64,000 bases of DNA, from assembly GCF_009671205.1 (NCBI RefSeq), contig NZ_CP045309.1, forward strand, positions 5,908,001 to 5,972,000, in the 5' to 3' direction. This document shows, one piece after another, positions 38,271-48,208 of the stretch (position 1 is its first letter; every line of letters begins with the position of its first letter). This DNA is from Micromonospora terminaliae (GTDB lineage: Bacteria > Actinomycetota > Actinomycetes > Mycobacteriales > Micromonosporaceae). The notes under the pieces are model-generated. The model saw nothing but the letters and a program-made list of their open reading frames with translations. It was not told where the DNA came from and made no database searches. Both the position numbers and the translations under genes were made by a program.

Positions 38271-40598
38271 TCAGTTGGTGACCTTGACGACCATGTCGCT
38301 GGTCGGGGTGGTGCCCTGCTTCAGGATCTCGATCTTGGTGCCGGTGCCGGCGACCTTCACCGAGTTCCACGGGTTGTTGCTGTTCCAGTACTTGTTGACC
38401 CCGCTGTCGGTGAACACCGGGTTCGGCGCGAGCTCCGGCACGGTGACCGCCACGTCGTTCTTGTGGAAGGTCTGCGCCGGCTTGGCGTAGAGGCTGAAGG
38501 TGCCGTCGTAGCCGTTGCGCCGGTTGGTGATGTTGCCCTGGTTGCCGACCTGGATCTTGCCCGGGCGGACGTCGACCGGGAGGTTCAGGCCGTAGCCCGG
38601 GTGGGCCGACGTGTTGTTGTCGCCGTAGGCGTAGTTCACGTACCAGACCAGCATGCCCGGCTGGACGGAGAACCGCTCCACCCAGTTCGGCCGGCTGGCG
38701 AACCCGTAGTTGTAGCCACCGGTCCGCAGCGTGTCGTCGTAACCGAAGTAGGTCCGGTTCTCGGCGATGTAGAAGCGGGGGTAGCTGTCGGTCACGGAGC
38801 CGCCCATCCGGGTCCAGCCCTTGGCGGTCCACTCCGCGGCGAGGGTCTCCGCGTCGTCGGTCCAGGCGACCGCGCCGTTCTTGGTCAGCGAGACGTTGTC
38901 CAGGAACGGACCGGCGAAGTGCACGCCGCCGTCGGTCGCGTAGCGGTAGCGGAACAGCACCGACTTGCCGGCGTACGCCGACAGGTCGTAGGTCGAGTCG
39001 ACCCAGGTGCCGTTGCTGGAGCCGTCGATGCCGCTGTCACCCGCGTCGACCAGGTTGTTCTTCAGGTCGGCCCAGGTGGCGCCACCGTCGGTCGACACCT
39101 CCGCGTAGAGGTAGTCGTAGTCCTCTTCGATGTCGTACTGCAGCTTGGAGGTGATCGACGCGGTGGTCGCGCCGGTCAGGTCCAGGGTGCGGGTCAGCGA
39201 GGAGTTCAGGTCGTCCGCGCTGCCGCCCCACCACTCGTACGACCCGCCGAACGGCGTGTTGTAATTCGTGGTCTGCTGCTGGTCGGGCAGGTTCACCACG
39301 ACCGCCTGGGCCTTCGGCCCGTCGCTGTCGCCGGCCGGGCCGAGGGTCACCTGGGTGGTGCCCGAGCCGTAGTCGACCGTGCTGTGGTTCAGCCAGCCCA
39401 GGAAGAGCTTCGACCACGGGTCCATGTAGCCCGGGGTCGAACCGATGTCGTCGGTGCCGTGGCTCAGCCACGAACCCGAGGACATCAGGCTCCAGAAGCC
39501 GACGCCGTTGTCGCCACCCTGGGTGTCGTACAGGTCCGGCAGACCGAGGTCGTGACCGTACTCGTGCGCGAAGACGCCGAGGCCGCCGTTCTCCGGCTCC
39601 GTGGTGTAGTCACGGATCCACATCCCGGTGTCGCCGATCTGCACACCGCCCGCGAGGTTGCCGGCCGGACCGGCCTTGCCCTCGAGGTTGGTGAACGCCG
39701 CCCAGCGGTGCGACCAGATGGCGTCCTCGCCCTGGGCGCCGCCGCCGGCCTCCTCGCCCTCACCGGCGTGCACCGCCTGGAAGTGGTCGATGTAGCCGTC
39801 GGGCTCGTTGAAGTTGCCGTCGCCGTCGAAGTCGTACCGGTCCCAGACGTCGAACTGCTTGAGGTAGTCCTTGATCTCCTGGGCCGACTTGCCGGCCGTC
39901 TTCTGGGTCTCGTACCAGGACGTGGCGCTGTCCCGGACGAAGTTCCAGTAGCCCTCGGCCTCGGAGATGTTGTCGTTCGGGTTGTTCGGGTCGTCGTTGT
40001 GACCGTAACGGGCCTCGTTGTAAGGCACCGTGATCCAGTCGCTGACGTCGCCCTTGACCGTGTAACGACCACCGGACTGCTTCAGGTAGAAGTCCCGGAA
40101 CGACTCGCCCTCACCGTAGAACATGTCCATGTAGTGCTCGCGGTGGAAGTCGGAGCGCCACAGGGTGCTGTTGTCGTCGGTGGAGCTGCCGTCCCAGTTG
40201 CGGTCCGGCTCCGCGATCTGGTTGACCACCGGTCCGGCGGAGCCGCCGGCGCGCGGGTCGGTCTTGGTGCCGAAGTTGACCAGCATCGTGAAGATGGGGT
40301 CTTCCTTCGGCGCCTGCTGGTACTCGACGAACAGGTCGTCCTTGACCTGGATGACCTTCGAGCCGTTGCGCGTCTGAAGCTTGGCCTTGCCCTGAAGCAG
40401 GTTCGAGATCGCCTGCTTCTTGAGCTCCCGCTGCTGATCCGCCTTGGGATCGGGCAGGTTGTCCTTGCCGTGCTTCGCCTTGTCGGCACCGGGGGTGGCC
40501 TCCGCCGCCGGGGCGGCGGACGCCGGCGCCGTGACGACACCGGCTGCCAGCAGCGCGGCCGCGGCCGAGGCCAGGCCCGCTGTGACTCGTCTCCTCAA
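38271..40598 (-). CDS. Secreted M6 (immune inhibitor A-like) metalloprotease 2
   Basis: A 775-aa paralogue of the protease on its left. A signal peptide of about 29 residues (ASAAAALLAAGVVTAPASAA) precedes a charged propeptide. The zinc motif HEYGHDLGLPDLY is at about residue 344, with GEDAIWSHRW and FDGDGNFNEPDGYIDHF before it, as in protease 1. The C-terminal part has DYLYAEVSTDGGATW and the domain ending in LVWYVNYAYGDN. A GAGGAGGA stretch lies just before the start. It is shorter than protease 1 and not a recent copy at the DNA level. Confidence 0.9.
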   Translation of the reverse strand: MRRRVTAGLASAAAALLAAGVVTAPASAAPAAEATPGADKAKHGKDNLPDPKADQQRELKKQAISNLLQGKAKLQTRNGSKVIQVKDDLFVEYQQAPKEDPIFTMLVNFGTKTDPRAGGSAGPVVNQIAEPDRNWDGSSTDDNSTLWRSDFHREHYMDMFYGEGESFRDFYLKQSGGRYTVKGDVSDWITVPYNEARYGHNDDPNNPNDNISEAEGYWNFVRDSATSWYETQKTAGKSAQEIKDYLKQFDVWDRYDFDGDGNFNEPDGYIDHFQAVHAGEGEEAGGGAQGEDAIWSHRWAAFTNLEGKAGPAGNLAGGVQIGDTGMWIRDYTTEPENGGLGVFAHEYGHDLGLPDLYDTQGGDNGVGFWSLMSSGSWLSHGTDDIGSTPGYMDPWSKLFLGWLNHSTVDYGSGTTQVTLGPAGDSDGPKAQAVVVNLPDQQQTTNYNTPFGGSYEWWGGSADDLNSSLTRTLDLTGATTASITSKLQYDIEEDYDYLYAEVSTDGGATWADLKNNLVDAGDSGIDGSSNGTWVDSTYDLSAYAGKSVLFRYRYATDGGVHFAGPFLDNVSLTKNGAVAWTDDAETLAAEWTAKGWTRMGGSVTDSYPRFYIAENRTYFGYDDTLRTGGYNYGFASRPNWVERFSVQPGMLVWYVNYAYGDNNTSAHPGYGLNLPVDVRPGKIQVGNQGNITNRRNGYDGTFSLYAKPAQTFHKNDVAVTVPELAPNPVFTDSGVNKYWNSNNPWNSVKVAGTGTKIEILKQGTTPTSDMVVKVTN

Positions 40599-40974
40599 AG
40601 GTCCTCCTCCTTTGTGGATCTGTTACATGACAGAGACAGCCAAAACCATCAGTGTCATGTCATGCGTCACTCACAATGACAGGTGTTTGCATCGTTGTCA
40701 CCGGTCAATCACCCGATGAGGGGGCCTAGATTCCGCGACAAATCCGGGCGAAAGCGTTCAGTGATTCGACGTCGATTCACATTACGTTTTGGCCACGATC
40801 ACGCTGAGTAACGGCGATTATGAGGTCCCCAAAGGGGAGCGCAGGAGGCCGCGAAAATGTCACACGGTCGCGGAGAAAAATTGCCGGCGCGTAAGACGGA
40901 CGGGGCCCGTCCGGAGCAGTGTGCTCCAGACGGGCCCCGTCGTGTGGTTCCGACGCGCCCTTCGGCGTGTCAGG
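40599..40974. promoter_or_regulatory. Intergenic region with repeated TGTCA/TGACA half-sites
   Basis: This 376-bp gap holds the promoter region of M6 protease 2 (leftward) and the terminator of protease 3. It is AT-richer than its surroundings. ACATGACA (40625-40632) and TGTCATGT (40653-40660) form an inverted repeat, and further half-sites ATGACA (40676-40681) and TTGTCA (40695-40700) follow at roughly two-turn intervals. They could be operators for the protease gene. No open frame with coding character is seen. Confidence 0.35.
40900..40940 (-). terminator. Terminator of the third M6 protease gene
   Basis: ACGGGGCCCGTC pairs with GACGGGCCCCGT, with an inner GGAGCA/TGCTCC stem, giving 18 paired bases in total. 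It starts 35 bases beyond the protease stop codon. Confidence 0.7.
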
Positions 40975-43767
40975 TCACGGGGTTGCCGGGGTCACGTACA
41001 CCGTGGCGTACGAGTTGTCCGCGGCCGCCCGCTTGATGGTGATAGAGACGCCGTACGCGACGCCCGCGTCACCGGGGTTGCCGGTGCCGAGCACGATCGC
41101 CCCGCCGCCCAGGGTGGCCCCGTAGTACGCCGGGGCCGGCGTGCCGTCGGGGTTGGTCACCCGGGTGGTGTACTTCGCGTTGCCCCGCGACGGGATGACG
41201 ACGGAGGCGTCGTTGTCCCGGGCGAACGCGGAGCCGTTGCGGATCTCGATGCCCGGGTACCAGCCCTTGGCGTCCGTGAACGCCGGGACGGGAGCCTGGG
41301 CCGCGAAGTTGGTGCAGTACTCGCTGTACGGCTCGTTCGCCGCCTCCAGGCACTCCTTGAAGGGGTACGTGGAGCCCAGCGAGAAGGCCGCGTTGGACGA
41401 CTGCGGACGGCTGGGCAGGTTGTCCAGCGTCGACGGGTCCTTGACGGCCGCCTCGCCCTGCCGGCGCAGCGGGTCGTTGTGCGAGTCGACGATCAGCAGC
41501 CCGCCCTTGGCCCCGTAGCTGGGCAGCGCGGTCATCTGCCCGGTGACGTGGTTGACGTCGCCGAGCACGGTGTCCCGGTACCAGACCAGCATGCCCGGGG
41601 CGTTGTAGGAGAGCTTGTCGACCTTCCACGCCTCGTGCGAGTAGACCGTGTCGTACGCGTACTTCAGGCCCTTGTCGAAGCCGTCGAAGTTGCGCCACTC
41701 GGCCAGGTAGTAGTGCGCCTTGGTCTGGGTGCCCGAGTCGACGTGCCAGCCCGCGCCGGTGGTGTCGGTGAAGGTGCCGCCGGTCTGGGTCCAGCCGTTG
41801 GCGCCGCCCTCGACGTCGTCGCTCCAGGTGGTGGCGCCGCCGCCGGTGACCGAGAAGTCGTCGGCGAACCAGCCGCGCTCCACGAACGCCTCGTCGGTGG
41901 CGTACCGCAGCCGGACCTGGATGGTCTGCCCGGCGTACGCCGACAGGTCGACGTAGTCGTGCCGCCAGCCACCGGTGCTGCCGGTCAGGCCGTACTTCTT
42001 GTTGCCGAAGTCGACCATCCGGCCGTTCGGGTCGGCGTACCCGTCGTTGGTGGTGACGAGCTTGCCGGTGGCGTCGTAGACCTTCTGCTCGGACCAGGTG
42101 GTGCCGCCGTTGGTGGAGACCTCCAGGAAGCCGTAGTCCCAGTCCGCCTCGATGACGTAGTTGTTCCACATCCAGAACTTCGCGTCGGCGGCGTTCGGGA
42201 CGGTCACCGTGCGGCTCAGCTTGACGTCGGCCCAGTCCTGGTCGGCCCCGGAATACCACATGTTGCTGCCGCTGTGCGGCTGCGCCAGGGTGATCACCTT
42301 GTCCGGCAGGTTGACCTTGATGCCGTCCTTGGTGCCGACCGGGGTGTTCGAGGTCTGGCCCAGCTGCACCGAGCGCGGGTCATCGCCCGGGTTCAGCTGC
42401 AGCGGGTCGGCCCAGCCGAGCACCCACTTGTCCCAGAGGCCCATGTGGGTGGGCAGCGCCTGGAAGATCTCGCCGCTGTGCGAACCCGAGGCCATCAGGT
42501 CCCAGAAGTCGACGTCCGAGTCGGCGTTGCCGGAGGTGTCGTAGAGGTCCGGCAGGCCGAGGTCGTGACCGAACTCGTGGGCGAACACACCGACGCCGGC
42601 GTCCTCCGGCTGCACGATGTAGTTCGCGACCTTCTTGTTGGTGCCCGGGATGGTGTAGCCGCCGGCCACCGTCGAGGAGTGCGCCCAGACCGAGTAGACG
42701 CCCACGTCGCCGCCGCCCCGCGACTTGCCCTGGTTGGCGTGCACCAGCACCAGGTGGTCGATCACGCCGTCCGGCTCGTTGACGTTGCCGTCGCCGTCGG
42801 CGTCGCCCTGGTCCTCGATGTCGTAGTCGGCCCACGGGAAGTTCGGGTCCATCTTGGCCAGCGCGTCCACCGCGTCGGTGGCCAGCCGGCCGGCGCCCTG
42901 CGGGTTGTCCGGGTGGCCGTTCATCGACTGCTCACGACCGGCGACCCAGTTGCCGTTCTCGTCCTTGAAGCAGCGGGAGGCCGCGTACCAGCCCTCCGAG
43001 TGCGGCACGGTGATCCACGGGCTGGCCTGCCCGTCGACCGTGTACGCACCCTTGGACATCTCCAGGTACATGTTGTGCATGGTGCGCCCGGAGATGTCGA
43101 CGCCCGGCTTGCCGTCCGGCCCGGTCAGGTCCTTGCGGACCCGCTCGGTGATGCCCTCCTTGGTGTAGAGCATCTTGTCGTAGTGCGCCGGGGAGAAGTC
43201 CGGCACCCACATCGAGTTGTTGTCCTCGTGCGGCAGGGTGGCCGGGTCCGGGATCTGGTTGTGCTTCGGGCCGTTCTGCACGGTGCCGAGGACGCAGCTC
43301 CGGTCCTCGAAGACCGTCTTCGGCACGTACACGTTGGTGAAGTCGTCGTTCGCCTTGTCGTTGAACTCCACCAGCAGGGTGAGCAGCTTGGCGGTCTGGG
43401 TGCCCTTGGCCTGCTTGATCTGGCGGGGGCTCTGCCCCGTCTTGATCGCCTTGGCCTCCAGCTTGGCCAGTTCCCGTGCGGCCTTCGGGTTGCCGCCGGC
43501 GAACTTGCGGTCGTAGGCCCGTGCCGCGTCGACCGGGCTCGTGAAGACCCCGTCCTTGCCCTTGACTTCCTTGCCCGGCGTGTCCGGCTGGACCTCCGGC
43601 TCGGCGTAGTTGATGTAGTAGTCGTCCGCCCCGATGGTGGCCCGGGCGCCACCGGACGTCTGGGCGGCCGCGCTGCCGGTCACGGTCAGTGACGCGGCGG
43701 CGAGGGCGATGGCGGGCAACGCGACGAGTAGGCGTCGACGCGACCCGGACTGCGGATTTCTGTTCAT
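40975..43767 (-). CDS. Secreted M6 (immune inhibitor A-like) metalloprotease 3
   Basis: A 930-aa protease, the longest of the three tandem M6 paralogues. A signal peptide with SRRRLLVALPAIALAAASLTV ends near AAAQT. The propeptide is longer, and the zinc motif HEFGHDLGLPDLY lies near residue 394, after GDADGDGNVNEPDGVIDHL. A VFSWAH-like motif (SVWAHSS) replaces IWSHRW of the other two. C-terminal beta domains (DYGFLEVSTNGGTTW) are followed by an extra ~150-residue region. ATG at 43767 is chosen because GGAG lies four to five bases before it; an ATG at 43788 lacks one. Confidence 0.9.
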   Translation of the reverse strand: MNRNPQSGSRRRLLVALPAIALAAASLTVTGSAAAQTSGGARATIGADDYYINYAEPEVQPDTPGKEVKGKDGVFTSPVDAARAYDRKFAGGNPKAARELAKLEAKAIKTGQSPRQIKQAKGTQTAKLLTLLVEFNDKANDDFTNVYVPKTVFEDRSCVLGTVQNGPKHNQIPDPATLPHEDNNSMWVPDFSPAHYDKMLYTKEGITERVRKDLTGPDGKPGVDISGRTMHNMYLEMSKGAYTVDGQASPWITVPHSEGWYAASRCFKDENGNWVAGREQSMNGHPDNPQGAGRLATDAVDALAKMDPNFPWADYDIEDQGDADGDGNVNEPDGVIDHLVLVHANQGKSRGGGDVGVYSVWAHSSTVAGGYTIPGTNKKVANYIVQPEDAGVGVFAHEFGHDLGLPDLYDTSGNADSDVDFWDLMASGSHSGEIFQALPTHMGLWDKWVLGWADPLQLNPGDDPRSVQLGQTSNTPVGTKDGIKVNLPDKVITLAQPHSGSNMWYSGADQDWADVKLSRTVTVPNAADAKFWMWNNYVIEADWDYGFLEVSTNGGTTWSEQKVYDATGKLVTTNDGYADPNGRMVDFGNKKYGLTGSTGGWRHDYVDLSAYAGQTIQVRLRYATDEAFVERGWFADDFSVTGGGATTWSDDVEGGANGWTQTGGTFTDTTGAGWHVDSGTQTKAHYYLAEWRNFDGFDKGLKYAYDTVYSHEAWKVDKLSYNAPGMLVWYRDTVLGDVNHVTGQMTALPSYGAKGGLLIVDSHNDPLRRQGEAAVKDPSTLDNLPSRPQSSNAAFSLGSTYPFKECLEAANEPYSEYCTNFAAQAPVPAFTDAKGWYPGIEIRNGSAFARDNDASVVIPSRGNAKYTTRVTNPDGTPAPAYYGATLGGGAIVLGTGNPGDAGVAYGVSITIKRAAADNSYATVYVTPATP

Positions 43768-44082
43768 GCCGCTCCGTTTCTCGGGCATGGGGGGAGGAAA
43801 GTCGGTTGCCGTTCGTCATCAATGTGACGGTCATCAAAGCGACCCGACCTGCGTGAAACTAAATCAGAACGGAGATCAACGACAGGGCTGGGGCTCGGCT
43901 GTGTCCGTTCAGCTTCTCCTGCCTCCCCCAACCGACCGATGTGACGCCGCATGCTCCCTTCTCGTCGGTGAGCGTCAGAGACGGTGGCGGCGTGCCGGAC
44001 GAGCGTCGTCAGGGCACGAACGAAGCGAGGTGGGTGACGGCCGTCCGGCCGTCACCCACCTCGTGCGTCGTGCTACCTGCCG
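43768..44082. other. Intergenic region upstream of protease 3
   Basis: About 315 bp. It carries the leftward promoter region of M6 protease 3, where TCATCAA occurs twice in direct orientation (43816-43822 and 43831-43837, 15 bp apart), and the acs terminator. Nothing else with coding character is seen. Confidence 0.3.
44027..44062 (-). terminator. Terminator of acs
   Basis: GAGGTGGGTGACGGCC and its perfect complement flank a GTCC loop, a 16-bp stem that starts 20 bases after the acs stop. It is among the strongest hairpins in the window. Confidence 0.75.
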
Positions 44083-46071
<1,989 letters not shown>

Positions 46072-46269
46072 GCGGTGACTCCTTCATCGCGTGACCTGCG
46101 TCTCCTACCCGGGAGAGGTTAGTCGGGGCGCATCCCCGCCGCGACCGTCCGGTCAGCCGTCACGCGCCCAGTGGCCCTCCGGGCGCGCCGAGCAGTCGCG
46201 GAGAGTGGCTCGCGTCGCGTTCCGGCGGCTGGCGCTCCGGCGGGGTGCGGGGATCGCTAGCGTGGCGGG

Positions 46270-47016
46270 GTGACCACCGACCCGCTCGCCCCGCTGCTCG
46301 CGCTCGCCGACATCGCGCCCGCCGTCGAACAGGCCCGCGACCGGGTCGACCAGGCCCACCGGCACCGCGCGCTGCGGCGCCAGGGCGGCCAGGTCGCCGC
46401 CGAGGTCAGCCTCCGCTCGGCCGTGGCCAGCGCCGCCCTGGAGGGCCGGGTGCACGACCGCGAGGAGGTACGCGCGGGCACCGTCACCGACCCGCTGCTC
46501 CAGGGCGCCCTGCGGGTGGCGGGGGCGCTGCCCGGGCTGAGCGAACTCTGGCCGAAGGCGCCCCGCCAGGCCCTCGCCCGGCTGCACGTGCTCGCGGCCC
46601 GCGATGTCGTGCCCGAGGCCGAGCTGGGCCGCCCGGTGGCCGACCCGGTGGTGGCGACCCGCCTCGACGGGCTGGCCGGGCTGGTGGCCGGGGGCACGAA
46701 GGTGCCGCCGCTGGTGCTGGCCGCCGTGGTGCACGGTGAACTGCTCAACCTGCGCCCGTTCCCCGGCCCGTCCGGTGTGGTGGCGCGGGCGGCCGCCCGC
46801 CTGGTGCTGATCTCCACGGGCTTCGACCCGCGAGGGCTGGTCGCCGTCGACGTCGGCCACCGGGAGCGGGAACCCGAGTACGTCGGCGCGGCCGGCGCCT
46901 TCGCCACCGGCACCCCCGACGGGCTGCGCTCCTGGCTGCGTCACTACATGGCGGCCGTCGAGGTGGGCGCGGAGCAGATCACGCTCATCGGCGACGAGAT
47001 CCTCGCCGCCTCCTGA
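46270..47016 (+). CDS. Degenerate Fic-fold protein (Rv3662c-like)
   Basis: A 248-aa protein found near acs and the HAD phosphatase in many actinobacteria, often labelled oxidoreductase without support. I read it as a Fic-like fold. SAVASAALEGR near residue 50 matches the inhibitory motif (S/T)xxxE(G/N) of class II Fic proteins. The region LNLRPFPGPSGVVARAAARL aligns with the Fic active loop HPFxxGNGRxxR, but the catalytic His, the Asn and the first Arg are lost. AMP-transfer is therefore unlikely. GTG at 46270 has a poor ribosome site. Confidence 0.65.
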   Translation: MTTDPLAPLLALADIAPAVEQARDRVDQAHRHRALRRQGGQVAAEVSLRSAVASAALEGRVHDREEVRAGTVTDPLLQGALRVAGALPGLSELWPKAPRQALARLHVLAARDVVPEAELGRPVADPVVATRLDGLAGLVAGGTKVPPLVLAAVVHGELLNLRPFPGPSGVVARAAARLVLISTGFDPRGLVAVDVGHREREPEYVGAAGAFATGTPDGLRSWLRHYMAAVEVGAEQITLIGDEILAAS

Positions 47017-47059
47017 CGTCCCGCGCTGCCTGCGGGTGGCCTCGGCGTCGCCCGCGCGG

Positions 47060-47866
47060 TCAGACGGTGGGGGTGGCGGCGCGGGTGCGCCGGTGCCGCC
47101 CGTACCAGGCGATGCCGATGGCGACGCCGACGCCCACGCCGAGGGCCGCCGCGGCGACCGGCACGGCCGGGCGCTCCCGCAGCCGCCGGCCCAGCGGCAC
47201 CGGGTGCCGGAACTCCAGCACCGGCCACGAGTTCTCCACGGCCAGCTTGCGCAGCGCCCGGTCCGGGTTGACCGCGGTCGGGTGCCCCACGCACTCCAGC
47301 AGCGGCCGGTCGCTGTACGAGTCGGAGTAGGCGTAGGAGTCGGCGAGGTCGTAGCCGCGGGCCTGGGCCAGGTCGCCGACGGCGTCGACCTTGCGCGGGC
47401 CGGCCGCGTAGAACTCGACCTCGCCGCTGTAGCGGCCGTCCGCCACCGCCATCCGGGTGGCGATCACGTCGGTCACCCCGAGCAGCTCGCCGATGGGACG
47501 GACCATCTCCTCGCCCGAGGCGGACACCAGCACCACGTCCCGCCCGGCGGCCTGGTGCTCCTCGATGAGGGCGGCCGCCTCGGCGTACACGTAGGGGTTG
47601 ATCAGCTCGTGCAGCGTCTCGGCGACGATCTGGCGGACCTGTTCCACGGGCCAGCCCTTGCACAGCGTGGCGAGGTAGTCCCGGGTGCGGGCCATGGTCT
47701 GCTCGTCGGTGCCGCCCAGCCGGAACATCAGCTGCGCGTACGCCGACTTGACCACGTCACGGCGTGTGATCAGCCCGTCCCGGTAGAACGGCCGACCGAA
47801 CGCCAGTGCGCTCGACTTGGCGATGACGGTCTTGTCGAGATCGAAGAAAGCGGCACTCCGGCCCAC
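47060..47866 (-). CDS. HAD-IB family phosphatase with C-terminal membrane helix
   Basis: About 268 aa, SerB-like. FFDLDKTVIAKSSALAFGRPF holds the catalytic DxDxT/V, VVLVSASGEE is motif II, and SYAYSDSYSDRPLLECVG is the motif III/IV region; a helix (VPVAAAALGVGVGVAIGIAW) ends the protein. The substrate is unknown; close relatives in Mycobacterium (Rv3661) lie next to the 6C RNA as here. GTG at 47866 begins right before the fold, without a clear ribosome site. The frame is open to GTG 47980, so the N-terminus may be up to 38 residues longer. Confidence 0.82.
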   Translation of the reverse strand: MGRSAAFFDLDKTVIAKSSALAFGRPFYRDGLITRRDVVKSAYAQLMFRLGGTDEQTMARTRDYLATLCKGWPVEQVRQIVAETLHELINPYVYAEAAALIEEHQAAGRDVVLVSASGEEMVRPIGELLGVTDVIATRMAVADGRYSGEVEFYAAGPRKVDAVGDLAQARGYDLADSYAYSDSYSDRPLLECVGHPTAVNPDRALRKLAVENSWPVLEFRHPVPLGRRLRERPAVPVAAAALGVGVGVAIGIAWYGRHRRTRAATPTV

Positions 47867-47952
47867 GGCGCGAAAGTCTAGCCCGACGAGGCGCGGCCGG
47901 CGGGTCCCCGGGGCCTCGGGAACGGATCGATCGGGGGCACGCCACTCCTCTG

Positions 47953-47968
47953 AGTGACGGCGGTCACA
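47953..47968. promoter_or_regulatory. CRP-like palindrome between HAD gene and 6C RNA
   Basis: AGTGA-CGGCGG-TCACA differs at one base from the CRP consensus TGTGA-N6-TCACA. It is centred about 67 bases before the likely 6C start, a distance compatible with activation, and lies upstream of the HAD gene if that starts at 47866. Confidence 0.4.
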
Positions 47969-47996
47969 CACTCGTACCACGATTTAGCGTTGCGTG

Positions 47997-48021
47997 GAGT
48001 GGACACCACTCGACGTATAAG
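47997..48021 (+). promoter_or_regulatory. Promoter region of the 6C RNA with palindromic operator
   Basis: TATAAG at 48016-48021 is a good -10 box for a start near 48028. No TTGACA-like -35 is at the right distance. Instead the perfect palindrome GAGTGG-ACA-CCACTC covers 47997-48011, where a -35/spacer should be. This suggests that a dimeric regulator controls the RNA. Confidence 0.4.
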
Positions 48022-48027
48022 GGTCCA

Positions 48028-48180
48028 TTGCGGCATGCTTGTGCTCACGACGGGAGCTCACTTCCCGTCCACGAAGGCCCTCGGCGGTTGCACCCCCCGT
48101 AACCGCTGAGTGGGTTCGGCTCGACCCCCCCGGAGCCGAACCTCACGACGACCCCCGTCTCCCCCCGACGGGGGTCGTCC
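48028..48180 (+). ncRNA. 6C: 6C small RNA
   Basis: Three consecutive hairpins have loops with runs of six or more C. GCGGTT/AACCGC (48084-48106) has loop C6, GGTTCGGCTC/GAGCCGAACC (48113-48142) has loop C7, and the terminator GACGACCCCCGTC/GACGGGGGTCGTC (48147-48179) has loop C6. This is the defining pattern of the actinobacterial 6C RNA, whose C-loops pair with G-rich ribosome sites. In M. tuberculosis the homologue B11 also lies divergent from the HAD gene Rv3661, upstream of the ssd gene. Here ssd does not follow: integrase does. The 5' end is estimated from TATAAG. Confidence 0.85.
48147..48179 (+). terminator. 6C terminator and candidate attachment region
   Basis: A 13-bp perfect stem with loop TCCCCCC, followed by CCTATTT. 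It ends 29 bases before the last codon of the convergent integrase gene, so it can stop transcription from both sides. The crossover site of the element probably lies here or in the few bases after it. Confidence 0.7.
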
Positions 48181-48208
48181 CTATTTGGGGTGAGCGCGCC
48201 GCCCCAGG

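Noticed and set aside
48035..48109. A 24-codon ATG frame inside the 6C RNA, through the first stem-loop
   Set aside because: The only purine-rich stretch is more than ten bases upstream, the frame crosses a conserved-type RNA hairpin, and the peptide resembles nothing known. Chance frame is likelier than a dual-function RNA.
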